Shown piece after piece: positions 52,815-62,331 of a stretch of DNA of 64,000 bases (the stretch's first letter is position 1; every line of letters starts with the position of its first letter). Both the position numbers and the translations under genes were made by a program. Origin of the DNA: an uncultured Olsenella sp. (lineage in GTDB: Bacteria; Actinomycetota; Coriobacteriia; Coriobacteriales; Atopobiaceae). The stretch is taken from assembly GCA_900314535.1 (NCBI GenBank), contig OMVT01000010.1, positions 1 to 64,000 on the forward strand. Direction: 5' to 3'. The notes below the pieces were generated by a model that saw nothing but the letters and a program-made list of their open reading frames with translations, had not been told where the DNA came from and searched no databases.

Positions 52815-54260
52815 ATGCTGAAAATGACGATTGACGAGCTGATCCACGCAACGGGAGCAGAACTCGTGGCCGGCAGCCCCAAGCACACGTTCGAGGGCTG
52901 CACGATCGATTCGCGCAAGGCGCAGGAAGGCTCGCTCTTCGTGGCCTTCAAGGGCGAGAAGGTGGACGGCAACCTCTATGTGGCCAAGGCTCTCGAGGCA
53001 GGAGCTGCCTGTGCCGTGGTCACGGAGGAGCCGAATGAGGACGCACTCGCATATGCCCGCAAGGGAGGCTGCGCTATCGTCCGTGCGGCACATGACGACC
53101 CGGAGGAGTTCATGCTCCGCCTTGCCACCGCCTGGCGGCAGAAGCATCCTGACTGGATCGTCTGCGGTGTCACAGGCTCGGTCGGAAAGACCACGACGAA
53201 GGACATGTGCGCCGCGGCGCTCTCTGCCCGCTGGCGTGTCCACAAGACCGAAGGCAACTTCAACAACCTGATCGGCGTGCCCCTCACGCTCTTTGCCGCT
53301 CCTGACGATGCCCAGGCGCTTGTCGTCGAGATGGGCATGAACCATGCTGGCGAGATCCGCCGCCTGGCTGCAGCAGTGAGGCCTACCGTCGCTGTCATCA
53401 CGAATGTCGGCACGAGCCATATCGGCAACCTTGGCTCGCGCGAGAACATCGCCCGTGCGAAGGCAGAGATCGTCTCCGGCATGAGGCCATCGGCTGAGAC
53501 CTTTGCCGGCATCTCGCCCTGCCTTGTCCTCAATGCGACAGATGACTTCACGCCGTTCATCGAGAAGGGCTTTGCCCGTCCTGCCGGCCTTGAGGCCGTG
53601 AAGGTTGCCGGCAGGGAGAGCTCCTGCACCGCGACCGATGTCGAGCTCGACGAAGAGGGACGCGCCTCGTTCACGCTCCATATGGAGGGCGGATATACGC
53701 GCCCGGTGAAGCTCCGCATCCCGGGCAGGCATGCTGTGACGGACTTCTGCTATGCCATGGCAATCGCAGACCGCCTGCATGTGGACCGCGAGAAGGCGGC
53801 AGCTGCGATCGAGGGCCTCGAGGCCTACCGCATGCGCCTCGACGTGAAGGTCGCTGCAAACGGCGTCCGCGTCATCGACGACACCTACAACGCAAGCCCT
53901 GCATCCATGGCAGAGGCGCTCGACGTCCTGCACTCCATGAAGTGCGAGGGCAGGCGCATCTGCGTCCTCGGCGAGATGGGGGAGCTCGGTGCCGAAGCTG
54001 AGCGCCTGCATGGCTATGTCGGCGCCTACGTGGCGGCCGTGCGCCCCGACCTCTTCGTGACCATAGGCCACGACCTTGCGGCCGCCATGGTCGAAGGTGC
54101 CCGCACTATGGGCCTCTCCGAAGATGCCATCGCATCGTTTGCCACGGTCGAAGACGCCGCCAAGGCTATCGTGCCGGTTCTTGAGTCGAAAGATCTCGTC
54201 CTCGTGAAGGCATCGCGTGCCGAGGGACTTGACGCATTTGTCAGAGAGGTGCTTGTATAA
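52815..54260 (+). CDS. murF: UDP-MurNAc-tripeptide-D-Ala-D-Ala ligase
   Basis: 481 residues. The N-terminal substrate domain (TFEGCTIDSRKAQEGSLFVA, FKGEKVDGN) is followed by the ATP site GVTGSVGKTTTKDM and VVEMGMNHAGEIRRLA, typical of MurF rather than MurE. VIDDTYNASPASMAEAL and RICVLGEMGELG complete the ligase. It adds D-Ala-D-Ala to the precursor in the cytoplasm. ATG at 52815 with GAGGAG 14 nt upstream (a second ATG at 52824 is possible). The stop overlaps the mraY start (TAATG). Confidence 0.95.
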   Translation: MLKMTIDELIHATGAELVAGSPKHTFEGCTIDSRKAQEGSLFVAFKGEKVDGNLYVAKALEAGAACAVVTEEPNEDALAYARKGGCAIVRAAHDDPEEFMLRLATAWRQKHPDWIVCGVTGSVGKTTTKDMCAAALSARWRVHKTEGNFNNLIGVPLTLFAAPDDAQALVVEMGMNHAGEIRRLAAAVRPTVAVITNVGTSHIGNLGSRENIARAKAEIVSGMRPSAETFAGISPCLVLNATDDFTPFIEKGFARPAGLEAVKVAGRESSCTATDVELDEEGRASFTLHMEGGYTRPVKLRIPGRHAVTDFCYAMAIADRLHVDREKAAAAIEGLEAYRMRLDVKVAANGVRVIDDTYNASPASMAEALDVLHSMKCEGRRICVLGEMGELGAEAERLHGYVGAYVAAVRPDLFVTIGHDLAAAMVEGARTMGLSEDAIASFATVEDAAKAIVPVLESKDLVLVKASRAEGLDAFVREVLV

Positions 54261-55285
54261 TGATTCTCATCGGTTCTGCTGCCTATCCAAGCTATCAGGT
54301 ATTCCTGGCCTCCGGCGTGGCTGCGCTCCTCACGGGCATCCTCATGCCGCCCTTCATCCGCCTCATGAAGCATGAAGGGCTGGGACAGCAGGTGCGTGCA
54401 GATGGCCCGAAGCGCCATCTCATAAAGCAGGGCACCCCGACCATGGGTGGCATCATCATCCTGGCAGGCATCATCATCACGACGATTCTCATGGCACCGG
54501 GCTCCCCGAAGCTCGCTCTTGCCATCTTCGGCATGATCGCCACAGGCGCTCTTGGCCTCCTCGACGATATCGAGTCGGTTGCCCACAAGCGCTCGCTCGG
54601 CCTCACGCCGTCCCAGAAGATGATTGGCCTCACGATCATCTGCGCCATCTTCGGCATTGTCGCCGTGAACGTCTGCGGCATCGCCCCCACGATCGAGTTC
54701 CCGGGTGGAGCCGCCATCGACCTCGGCGTCCTCACGACCACGATAAACGGCGTGCACATCCCCTGGCTCTATCTCATCTTCGTGTTCCTGCTCCTTGCCG
54801 GCTTCTCGAACGCCGTGAACCTCACGGACGGCCTTGATGGCCTGGCAGGCGGCACGGTGCTTGTCGTCATGGTCGTCATGGCCATGGTTGCCTTCAACGA
54901 GGACGAGCTCGGCCTTGCGGTCTTTGCAGCATCCATCGCAGGCGCCTGCGTCGGATTCCTCTGGCACAACTGCTATCCTGCCTCGATCTTCATGGGCGAC
55001 ACGGGCTCCCTTGCCCTGGGTGGCGCCTTCGCATCCCTTGCCATCCTCACGAAGACCGAGATCTGCTCTCTTGTCATGGGTGGCCTCTTCATCGTCGAGG
55101 CGCTCTCCGTGATCATCCAGGTCGTGAGCTTCAAGACGCGTGGCAAGCGTGTCTTCCTCATGGCTCCTCTGCACCATCATTTCGAGAAGAAGGGCTGGAG
55201 CGAGACGAAGGTCGTCATCCGCTTCTGGATTGTGTCGGCGGCATTTGCGGTACTGGGCTTCGCGCTCTATTTCCAGCTCGGCTAG
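54260..55285 (+). CDS. mraY: Phospho-MurNAc-pentapeptide transferase MraY
   Basis: 341 residues, ~10 membrane helices; makes lipid I from UDP-MurNAc-pentapeptide and undecaprenyl phosphate. Catalytic blocks: GLLDDIESV (DD), AVNLTDGLDGLAGG (NxTDGLDG), NCYPASIFMGDTGSLALGG and MAPLHHHFEKKGWSE (HHH). All are complete. Translationally coupled to murF. The murD RBS AGGAGG overlaps its stop codon. Confidence 0.97.
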   Translation: MILIGSAAYPSYQVFLASGVAALLTGILMPPFIRLMKHEGLGQQVRADGPKRHLIKQGTPTMGGIIILAGIIITTILMAPGSPKLALAIFGMIATGALGLLDDIESVAHKRSLGLTPSQKMIGLTIICAIFGIVAVNVCGIAPTIEFPGGAAIDLGVLTTTINGVHIPWLYLIFVFLLLAGFSNAVNLTDGLDGLAGGTVLVVMVVMAMVAFNEDELGLAVFAASIAGACVGFLWHNCYPASIFMGDTGSLALGGAFASLAILTKTEICSLVMGGLFIVEALSVIIQVVSFKTRGKRVFLMAPLHHHFEKKGWSETKVVIRFWIVSAAFAVLGFALYFQLG

Positions 55286-55297
55286 GAGGCTTTGGCG

Positions 55298-56701
55298 ATG
55301 GCGAAAAATACGGAAAAGCTCGGACGTGTCCTCATCCTCGGTCTTGGCGGAACCGGTGCGGCAGTGGCGCGCTACTGCGCGAAGCGTCTCGGCGGCAGGG
55401 TGGAGTCTGTCACCATCGTAGGTGGCAAGGCAAGCCACGAGGGGCCGCTCGCAGAAGAGCTCCGCTCGCTCGGATGCACGGTCCAGCTCGGGACCGAAGA
55501 TATCGAGGGTGCATACGACCTTGCTGTCGCTTCGCCTGGCATCTCCGAGTTCTCCTCCTTCTTCCAGACGGCGAAGGAGCATGCTTCCGAGCTCATAGGG
55601 GAGCCCGAGTTCGCCTATCGCGAGAGCCCTGAGAACTGGGTCGCCATCACCGGCACGAACGGCAAGACGACCACGACGACGCTCTCCTGCAGGCTCCTTG
55701 AGGAGGCTGGCATGCAGGCAGAGACCGTCGGCAACATCGGCACGATCATAACGAGCAGGCTCGACGAGAGACAGGAGGGCTCCTGGTTCGTGGCTGAGCT
55801 CTCGAGCTTCCAGCTTGCGACGACGAAAAAGCTCCACCCGAAGGTGGCAGTGCTCCTGAATGTCACGCCTGACCACATCGAGTGGCACAAGACGCTCGAG
55901 AACTATGCTGCCGCGAAGGAGAAGATCTTCCAGAACCTCGGAGAAGGGGACCTTGCGGTCATCTCTGAGGACGACGAATGGTGCCGCGCCATCGCAGGGC
56001 GTGTCCGTGCCCGTGGCGTCCGTGTCTGCTCGCTCAGCGTACAGGCGGAGCCGGAAGGCCCCGATGCCGCCTTCCTCAGGGGAGACGAGCTCATCGTGCG
56101 CCTGGGCGGTGCCGAGCACGATCTTCTGAGCCGCCAGGACATGGTGCTTGAAGGCATCCACAACGCCGAGAATGCACTTGCTGCATCGGCGCTGGCGCTC
56201 CATGTCGGCGTGCCGGTCGAGACGGTCAGACAGGGCCTCCGCTCCTTCCATGCCCTCGAGCACAGGATCGAGCCGTGCGGCGAGGCGGGAGGCATCCGCT
56301 TCGTGAACGACTCGAAGGGAACGAACACCGATGCGGTCGAGAAGGCGCTCGAAGCCTTCCGTCCGGGCCATATCGTGATCCTGCTGGGCGGCCACGACAA
56401 GGGGACCGACCTCACCTCGCTTGCGAAGAAGGTTGCAGCGCGCTGCCGCGTTGCCGTCTGCTACGGCGCTGCTGGTCCGAGGATCGCCGGAGCCATACGT
56501 GCGGCAGGAGGCACAGCCGAGGTCCTCGAAGAGCCGCATATGCGCGAAGCCTTCGCACGTGCCGTTTCTGTGGCCATCCCCGAAGACGTGGTACTGTTGT
56601 CACCCGCCTGCTCCTCGTTCGATGAGTTCCACAACATGGAGGAACGTGGTGAGCTATTCAAGAAACTCGCAGCCGAGTATTGTGCAGGAGTCCGAAGCTG
56701 A
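55298..56701 (+). CDS. murD: UDP-MurNAc-L-alanine-D-glutamate ligase
   Basis: 467 residues. The N-terminal Rossmann domain (VLILGLGGTGAAVARYC) is followed by central ATPase motif VAITGTNGKTTTTTLSCRLL, then WFVAELSSFQL, LLNVTPDHIEWHKTLENYAA, and the C-terminal RIEPCGEAGGIRFVNDSKGT and ILLGGHDKGTDL. LSPACSSFDEFHNMEERGE is diagnostic of MurD. ATG at 55298, 8 nt after AGGAGG; the TTG at 55292 is too close to that RBS. The stop TGA shares its A with the ftsW start. Confidence 0.96.
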   Translation: MAKNTEKLGRVLILGLGGTGAAVARYCAKRLGGRVESVTIVGGKASHEGPLAEELRSLGCTVQLGTEDIEGAYDLAVASPGISEFSSFFQTAKEHASELIGEPEFAYRESPENWVAITGTNGKTTTTTLSCRLLEEAGMQAETVGNIGTIITSRLDERQEGSWFVAELSSFQLATTKKLHPKVAVLLNVTPDHIEWHKTLENYAAAKEKIFQNLGEGDLAVISEDDEWCRAIAGRVRARGVRVCSLSVQAEPEGPDAAFLRGDELIVRLGGAEHDLLSRQDMVLEGIHNAENALAASALALHVGVPVETVRQGLRSFHALEHRIEPCGEAGGIRFVNDSKGTNTDAVEKALEAFRPGHIVILLGGHDKGTDLTSLAKKVAARCRVAVCYGAAGPRIAGAIRAAGGTAEVLEEPHMREAFARAVSVAIPEDVVLLSPACSSFDEFHNMEERGELFKKLAAEYCAGVRS

Positions 56702-58248
56702 TGCCAAGTGCCCAAGCGACAAGGAAACAGAGCCGGGAAACGTTTGCCGGCAAGCATATGCGCGCCATCAGGGGCGTGCCGGCACGGTTCATGGCACCAA
56801 GGCTGATCGTCATTGCCTGCTCTGTCTTCCTTGCCCTCTTCGGCCTCCTCATGATCTATTCGTCGTCGTCGATCACGGCGCTCAATTCTGCGTCCTTCGG
56901 CAACGATCCGACATACTTCCTCACGCATCAGGCCATCAACCTCGCTATCGGCGTTGCGATGGCTGTCGTCATAGCAACGCGCGACTATCACTTCTGGGCA
57001 CGCGGGCCGGTGTTCCTTGCGCTCGTCATGCTCGTCGTCCTTCTGCTCCTCCTCGTCGAGACGCCGTTTGCCGGTCAGGATGCCTATGGTGCAACGCGCT
57101 GGATTGCTGTCCCTGGCTTCGGCACGCTCCAGCCCTCCGAGTTCGCAAAGCCTGTCGTGATCCTCGCCGGTGCAGGCGCTCTTGCCCGGTACTATGAGGA
57201 GCATTCGATCGACCGCCAGGAGCTTGTCCTGCAGATTGGCGCGGGCATCATAGTGCCGCTTCTCCTCATCCTCTTGCAGCCTGACAAGGGCACGACCATC
57301 ATCATCGGCGCCACCCTCATCGTCATGGCCCTCATTGCCGGCTTCTCGTGGAAGGTCGTCGCCGGCGCGTTCGTGGCGGGTGCCATCATCTTCGGCGTCT
57401 ATTCCTATCTGGATGGCTATTCGAGGCAGCGAATCATCACGATGATGAACCCGTGGGAAGACCCCTACGGCTCCGGCTATCAGCTCATCCAGGGCTGGTA
57501 TGCCTTCGGATCGGGTGGCCTCTTCGGTGTCGGCATCGGCTTCTCGCACCAGAAGTACGCCTATCTGCCCATGGCATACAACGACTTCATCTTCGCGATC
57601 GTGGGCGAGGAGTGTGGCCTTGTCGGTACCATCGGCATCGTCTGCATCTTCCTCCTTCTGCTCTTCGCGAGCTACAAGATTGCAAACTATGCGCCGGACC
57701 TTCTGGGGCGTCTCATTGCCTGCGGATGCTCGACGATCCTCGTCGTGCAGCTCTTCGTGAACATCGGCGGCGTGCTCGGCCTCATGCCCCTTTCAGGCAA
57801 GCCGGTTCCGTTCCTGTCGTATGGCGGCTCGTCGATCATGAGCTGCTGCATCCTTGTCGGCCTCATCCTCTCGGTATCCAGGTCCTCGATCCTGCCTGAG
57901 ACCGAGCATGACCGTGCGCGCTCTCAGCTCCGTGTCGCAGATGGCATGGCAGCACGTGGCGGCACGGGTGTCGGCGAGGTCATGACAAGGTCGGAGAGCA
58001 GGGCACAGGCGTCTGCTCCGACGTTCAGGGTCGTCGAGGGCGGTGCTTCGGCACATGCCGAAGTCCGTGCCCACGCAGAGGCAAGGGCAGCGCGGCGTGC
58101 CTCTGAGAGCCGGAGCTCCCGCGATCTTATGGATCCGGCCTCTCGGCTCAGGCGTCCCGATACCGGGCCGCAGGTCAGAATGCGCACGCAGTCGCCCCAT
58201 CTCAATCAGGAAAGCACCGGACGCAGACGTCCGAGGAGAGGAAGATAG
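56701..58248 (+). CDS. ftsW: SEDS peptidoglycan polymerase FtsW with long cytoplasmic tail
   Basis: 515 residues. Ten membrane segments with the SEDS hallmarks TRWIAVPGFGTLQPSEFAKP, LLQPDKGTTIIIGATL, PYGSGYQLIQGWYAFGSGG, FAIVGEECGLVG and PFLSYGGSSIM. It polymerises glycan strands at the septum with FtsI. After the last helix (about residue 395) there is a hydrophilic Ala/Arg/Ser-rich tail of ~115 residues with AEVRAHAEARAARRA-type repeats, longer than in most FtsW. ATG at 56701 overlaps the murD stop (TGATG). Confidence 0.94.
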   Translation: MPSAQATRKQSRETFAGKHMRAIRGVPARFMAPRLIVIACSVFLALFGLLMIYSSSSITALNSASFGNDPTYFLTHQAINLAIGVAMAVVIATRDYHFWARGPVFLALVMLVVLLLLLVETPFAGQDAYGATRWIAVPGFGTLQPSEFAKPVVILAGAGALARYYEEHSIDRQELVLQIGAGIIVPLLLILLQPDKGTTIIIGATLIVMALIAGFSWKVVAGAFVAGAIIFGVYSYLDGYSRQRIITMMNPWEDPYGSGYQLIQGWYAFGSGGLFGVGIGFSHQKYAYLPMAYNDFIFAIVGEECGLVGTIGIVCIFLLLLFASYKIANYAPDLLGRLIACGCSTILVVQLFVNIGGVLGLMPLSGKPVPFLSYGGSSIMSCCILVGLILSVSRSSILPETEHDRARSQLRVADGMAARGGTGVGEVMTRSESRAQASAPTFRVVEGGASAHAEVRAHAEARAARRASESRSSRDLMDPASRLRRPDTGPQVRMRTQSPHLNQESTGRRRPRRGR

Positions 58249-58249
58249 C

Positions 58250-59374
58250 ATGGCACTCAAGGTCGCACTTGCTGCAGGTGGCACTGCAGGACACATCAAT
58301 CCAGCCCTTGCGCTTGCAGAGGAGCTCAAACGCCGTGGCCACGAGGTGAGCTTCTATGGGCAGCCGAACCGTCTCGAGGCAACGCTTGTGCCTGAGGCAG
58401 GATTTGACTTCTTCCCGACGAGGATCTCGGGCTTCGACCGCGAGCGCCCCTGGACGCTCATCTCCGCATTCGTGAGGATGACAAAGGCAGAACGTGCAAT
58501 CGGCAGCCATTTTCAAGAGACGGGTGTGCCCGATGTCGCCGTGGGATTCGGCGCCTATGTCGAGATGCCGCTTCTGCGCTGGTGCTCGAAGCACGATGTG
58601 CCGGTCGTCGTCCATGAGCAGAACTCGGTGCCGGGCCTTGCGAACAAGGTGTGCTCTGGATTCGCACGCACCCTCTGCCTCTCGCTTCCTGAGGCCATGC
58701 CTGCCTTCGAAGGCAAGCTCGGCAAGGATACGAAGGTCGTCGTCACGGGCAACCCGGTAAGGCGCTCCGTCATCTCTGCGACGCGTGCCGATGGCAGGCG
58801 TGCCTTCGGCGTGCCGGAAGATGCACGGATGCTCCTCGTCTTTGGCGGCTCTCTTGGTGCCCATCACCTGAATGAGGCGCTCTGCGAGATGAAGGATGAG
58901 CTCCTCTCGAGGAAAGACCTCTATGTCGTGCACTCGACGGGCAAGGATGACGCAGAGTTCGTCGAGAAGACGCTTGCCCTCACGCCAGAGGAGAAGAAGC
59001 GCTATCAGGTGAAGCCCTACATCTCGAACATGGGCGAGGCGCTTGCGGCAGCAGACTGCGTGATCTCCCGTGCTGGCGCCTCCTCGATTGCAGAGATTGC
59101 CGCCCTTGCGGTTCCAAGCCTGCTCATTCCGTATCCGAAGGCCACTGCCGACCATCAGACGACGAATGCGCACTATCTTGTAGATGCAGGCGCTGCACAC
59201 CTGCTTCCGGATGCCGAGGTCGAGACCGAGCGCTTCCGCGAAGAGGTCCTGTCGCTTGTCGACAACGCGGAGGAGCGCGGAGCGATGAGGAAGGCAGCAG
59301 AAGGGCTCGGGCAGGCACATGCTGCTGCAGCCCTGGCAGACGAAGTGGAACGTGCTGCTCAGGCAAAAGCCTAG
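58250..59374 (+). CDS. murG: Undecaprenyl-PP-MurNAc-pentapeptide GlcNAc transferase MurG
   Basis: 374 residues, GT28 glycosyltransferase making lipid II at the inner membrane face. LAAGGTAGHINPALALAEEL (glycine-rich loop), PVVVHEQNSVPGLANKV, LLVFGGSLGAHHLNEAL and CVISRAGASSIAEIAAL, followed by PSLLIPYPKATADHQTTNA, are all intact. GAGGAGAGGAAG precedes the ATG at 58250, one base after the ftsW stop. Confidence 0.97.
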   Translation: MALKVALAAGGTAGHINPALALAEELKRRGHEVSFYGQPNRLEATLVPEAGFDFFPTRISGFDRERPWTLISAFVRMTKAERAIGSHFQETGVPDVAVGFGAYVEMPLLRWCSKHDVPVVVHEQNSVPGLANKVCSGFARTLCLSLPEAMPAFEGKLGKDTKVVVTGNPVRRSVISATRADGRRAFGVPEDARMLLVFGGSLGAHHLNEALCEMKDELLSRKDLYVVHSTGKDDAEFVEKTLALTPEEKKRYQVKPYISNMGEALAAADCVISRAGASSIAEIAALAVPSLLIPYPKATADHQTTNAHYLVDAGAAHLLPDAEVETERFREEVLSLVDNAEERGAMRKAAEGLGQAHAAAALADEVERAAQAKA

Positions 59375-59414
59375 AGCATAGAAGAGTTTGGACGTCTTGA
59401 AGGAGAGACCAGAC

Positions 59415-60836
59415 ATGGCTGAAGGAACTTCCGCATTCAAGAGCGCGCATTTCATCGGCATCGGCGGTGCAGGCATGAGCGGCATCGCGCTCGTGCTGCA
59501 TGAGCGTGGCTGCAAGGTGACCGGATCCGACCTCAAGGCATCGCGCTATGTGCGCGAGCTCGAGAACGCCGGCGTGAAGGTCTATGTGGGACATGAGGCA
59601 AGCACGATCGACGAGGTCGCACCTGACGTCGTCGTGATCTCCACAGCCATCCCGGAGACGAATCCGGAGCTTGTGCGTGCCCGCGAGCTTGGCATCCCCG
59701 TGTGGCCGCGCGCCCGCATGCTGTCGGCACTCTCTGATGGCGCCTGCACGGTCGCTGTTGCCGGAACCCACGGCAAGACGACGACCTCGTCCATGATTGC
59801 CACGATGCTCGACCGCATGGGCAAGGATCCTTCCTTCCTCATCGGTGGCATCGTCGAAGGCTATGACACGAACGGCAGGAACGGCAACGGCGGCTACTTC
59901 GTCTGCGAGGCAGACGAGTCCGATGGCTCCTTCCTCTACCTCAACCCGAACATCGCCGTCATCACGAACATCGAGGAGGATCACCTCGACCACTACGGCA
60001 CCCTCGAGAACATCGAGAAGACGTTCTGCAAGTTCATGAGCCTCGTGGGCGATTCCGGCACCATCGTGATCATGGGAGACAACCCGCACTATGTGGAGCT
60101 TGCCAAGTCGACCGGACGCTCTGTCGTGACCTATGGCTTCAAGCCGGAGAATGACTATGTGTGCGAGCCAGAGGATACGCACCATCAGCTCGAGAGCCAC
60201 TTCACGGTGAAGACGCCCAAGGGCACGATAGAGAAGATCGTCATCCATGCGAACCCGGGCAAGCACAACATGCTGAACGCCACCGCATCGCTCGCCGTGG
60301 CCGATGTCCTTGGCTTCAACCTCGACGATGCGGCCAAGGCTCTCTCGAGCTTCCAGGGCGCCCGCAGGCGCTTCACGCACGTCGGCGACCGTGACGGCAT
60401 CACCGTGATCGACGACTATGGACACCATCCCACCGAGATTGCAGCGACGCTCTCTGCTGCTGCCGATCTCGAGTTCAAGCGCATCATCGTCGTCTTCCAG
60501 CCGCACCGCTACAGTCGCACGCAGGCCCTGGCGCCGCTCTTCGGCACGGCCTTCGACAAGGCAGACGTCCTCCTTGTGATGGATGTCTTCTCGGCAGGCG
60601 AGATGCCGATTCCTGGCATCTCCGGCAAGACGGTCGCAAACGAGGTCCGCGATCATGGCCATGTGGGCGATGTCGAGTACCTGCCGAACCGCAAGGAGCT
60701 TATCGAGCGCCTCGTCGAGATTGCACGTCCGGGCGATATGGTCATCACCCAGGGTGCAGGCGATGTCACGAGCATGGGTCCTGCATTCCTGAAGGCGCTT
60801 GCCGAGCGTGACGAGAAGGCAGAGCAGAAGGACTAG
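59415..60836 (+). CDS. murC: UDP-MurNAc-L-alanine ligase
   Basis: 473 residues. The N-terminal domain HFIGIGGAGMSGIALVLHER is typical of MurC. The ATP site is VAVAGTHGKTTTSSM, followed by YFVCEADESDGSFLYLNPNI, ITNIEEDHLDHYG, RRFTHVGDRDGITVIDDYGH (with HHP) and VVFQPHRYSRTQ. It adds the first peptide residue, L-Ala. ATG at 59415, 7 nt after AAGGAGAG; upstream TTG codons in frame lack an RBS. Confidence 0.96.
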   Translation: MAEGTSAFKSAHFIGIGGAGMSGIALVLHERGCKVTGSDLKASRYVRELENAGVKVYVGHEASTIDEVAPDVVVISTAIPETNPELVRARELGIPVWPRARMLSALSDGACTVAVAGTHGKTTTSSMIATMLDRMGKDPSFLIGGIVEGYDTNGRNGNGGYFVCEADESDGSFLYLNPNIAVITNIEEDHLDHYGTLENIEKTFCKFMSLVGDSGTIVIMGDNPHYVELAKSTGRSVVTYGFKPENDYVCEPEDTHHQLESHFTVKTPKGTIEKIVIHANPGKHNMLNATASLAVADVLGFNLDDAAKALSSFQGARRRFTHVGDRDGITVIDDYGHHPTEIAATLSAAADLEFKRIIVVFQPHRYSRTQALAPLFGTAFDKADVLLVMDVFSAGEMPIPGISGKTVANEVRDHGHVGDVEYLPNRKELIERLVEIARPGDMVITQGAGDVTSMGPAFLKALAERDEKAEQKD

Positions 60837-60885
60837 CAGCCAGGTCCAGAGTAGGGAAGAGCCAGGCCAGGAAGGAGGCACGTTC

Positions 60886-62274
60886 ATGCCAAAAGGCCAG
60901 CGTCCCACAAAGAGGCAGGCGACGCCGCGCCAGAGCTCGAGCGTGCCTCAGATGAAGCGCTCTGTCGTGCGCGGAAGCGGCACGCCAGCCCGCGGCAACA
61001 GCGTCGTCGGCAGGTCGCTCAAGGACGAAACACGCCGCTCTAGAAGGGCAGCCAAGAATCCGAACAAGGTCGAGAAGGTCCCGACCTTCGGCCACAAGGT
61101 CAAGGATACCGAGGCGGCACCCGGGCCGGAAAAGCATGTCGACCACCAGGAGCTCGTATCGCGTGTCGCCCTCTTCGGCGGCATCGCGATCGCTCTGGCA
61201 TCGGTCGCCCTTGTCGTCTTCCTCCTGCTCTCCGTAAGTCCTGCCTTCACGATCACGGACATCGAGACGCAGGGCTCGGCCCATGTGAGCCAGGATTCCA
61301 TTGCAAAGCTTGCCCAGATTCCGGCGGGCACGACGCTTCTCAATGTCGATGAGAAGGCTGTCGAGACGAACATCAAGAAGAACCCTTGGGTCGCCTCGAT
61401 CAATATCGAGCGCAAGTTCCCCAATACGCTTTCGATCAGCGTGAACGAGCGCTCGGTCTCCGCCATTGTCCTCATGAACTCAGGAAGCGTTGCCTGGTAT
61501 CTGGGGTCCGATGGCTGCTGGATAGAGCCGGTGACGCTCGACCGCTCGAGCGGACAGACCTCCGAGGAGTCAGCGCTGGCTCTTGCCACCTCGCAGAGCT
61601 GCATCCTCATCAGCAATGTCCCTGCCACGGTCCAGCCGGTTGCAGGCTCTGCTGCGACAGACGATGTGATTGTCGCCGTGAACACGTATCTCAACAGCTT
61701 CTCGTCCTCCTTCAAGTCGCAGATCGTGAGCTTCTCGGCAAGCTCGATAGAGAGCCTCTCCTGCCTCCTCTCGAACGGTGTGGAGGTATCTCTGGGAGCC
61801 GCGACGAACATCTCTGCGAAGGAGACTGCCATCACGGCCATCCTCTCCGAGCATGCGGGCAAGGTCACCTATATCAATGTCCGCGTTCCTACGAATCCCT
61901 CGTACAGAAGCGTCGATTCCGACAAGGTCGGGCAGGGGACAGGCGTCACGGCTGAGACGGAGAACTCGGCGTCTTCTGACAGCGCCTCCACGAGCACGAG
62001 CGGAACGACGTCGACCGATACGTCGTCCACGACATCGACAGGCACCTCCAGCACCACAGCGTCCGGTACGTCGTCGACGGATGCGACCTCTGGCACGACC
62101 ACAGGAACCTCGTCGGGCACCACATCGGGCACGGCATCCTCCGGCACCACGTCCTCTTCCGGAACGACCTCAGGTACGGCTTCAGGCACGACCTCCGGTA
62201 CGACCTCTTCGGGTACGGCATCCTCGACCGGCACAGGGATGACGTCGTCCTCGACGAGCTCTGCGGGAGCCTAG
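60886..62274 (+). CDS. ftsQ: Division protein FtsQ with Ser/Thr/Gly-rich tail
   Basis: 462 residues; actinobacterial FtsQ is commonly ~250-320. A basic cytoplasmic N-terminus of ~95 residues (KKR/S-rich), one transmembrane helix (GIAIALASVALVVFLLLSVS), a POTRA domain (FTITDIETQGSAHVSQDSIA, LLNVDEKAVETNIKKNPWVA) and the FtsQ beta-domain (FPNTLSISVNERSVSAIV). From about residue 345 to the end the protein is almost only Ser, Thr, Gly and Ala (TSGTTS-type repeats), placed outside the membrane. The RBS GGAAGGAGG precedes the ATG at 60886. Last gene before a terminator. Confidence 0.9.
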   Translation: MPKGQRPTKRQATPRQSSSVPQMKRSVVRGSGTPARGNSVVGRSLKDETRRSRRAAKNPNKVEKVPTFGHKVKDTEAAPGPEKHVDHQELVSRVALFGGIAIALASVALVVFLLLSVSPAFTITDIETQGSAHVSQDSIAKLAQIPAGTTLLNVDEKAVETNIKKNPWVASINIERKFPNTLSISVNERSVSAIVLMNSGSVAWYLGSDGCWIEPVTLDRSSGQTSEESALALATSQSCILISNVPATVQPVAGSAATDDVIVAVNTYLNSFSSSFKSQIVSFSASSIESLSCLLSNGVEVSLGAATNISAKETAITAILSEHAGKVTYINVRVPTNPSYRSVDSDKVGQGTGVTAETENSASSDSASTSTSGTTSTDTSSTTSTGTSSTTASGTSSTDATSGTTTGTSSGTTSGTASSGTTSSSGTTSGTASGTTSGTTSSGTASSTGTGMTSSSTSSAGA

Positions 62275-62296
62275 AAGATCCAAGGCAATGAGCCAT

Positions 62297-62331
62297 GAGA
62301 GGCCCGCTTCATCGGAGCGGGCCTCTCTTGT
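62297..62331 (+). terminator. Rho-independent terminator closing the mraZ-ftsQ operon
   Basis: A perfect 12-bp stem GAGAGGCCCGCT / AGCGGGCCTCTC (62297-62308 / 62316-62327) with a 7-nt loop; the U tract is short (TTG). ftsZ therefore has its own promoter. Confidence 0.75.
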
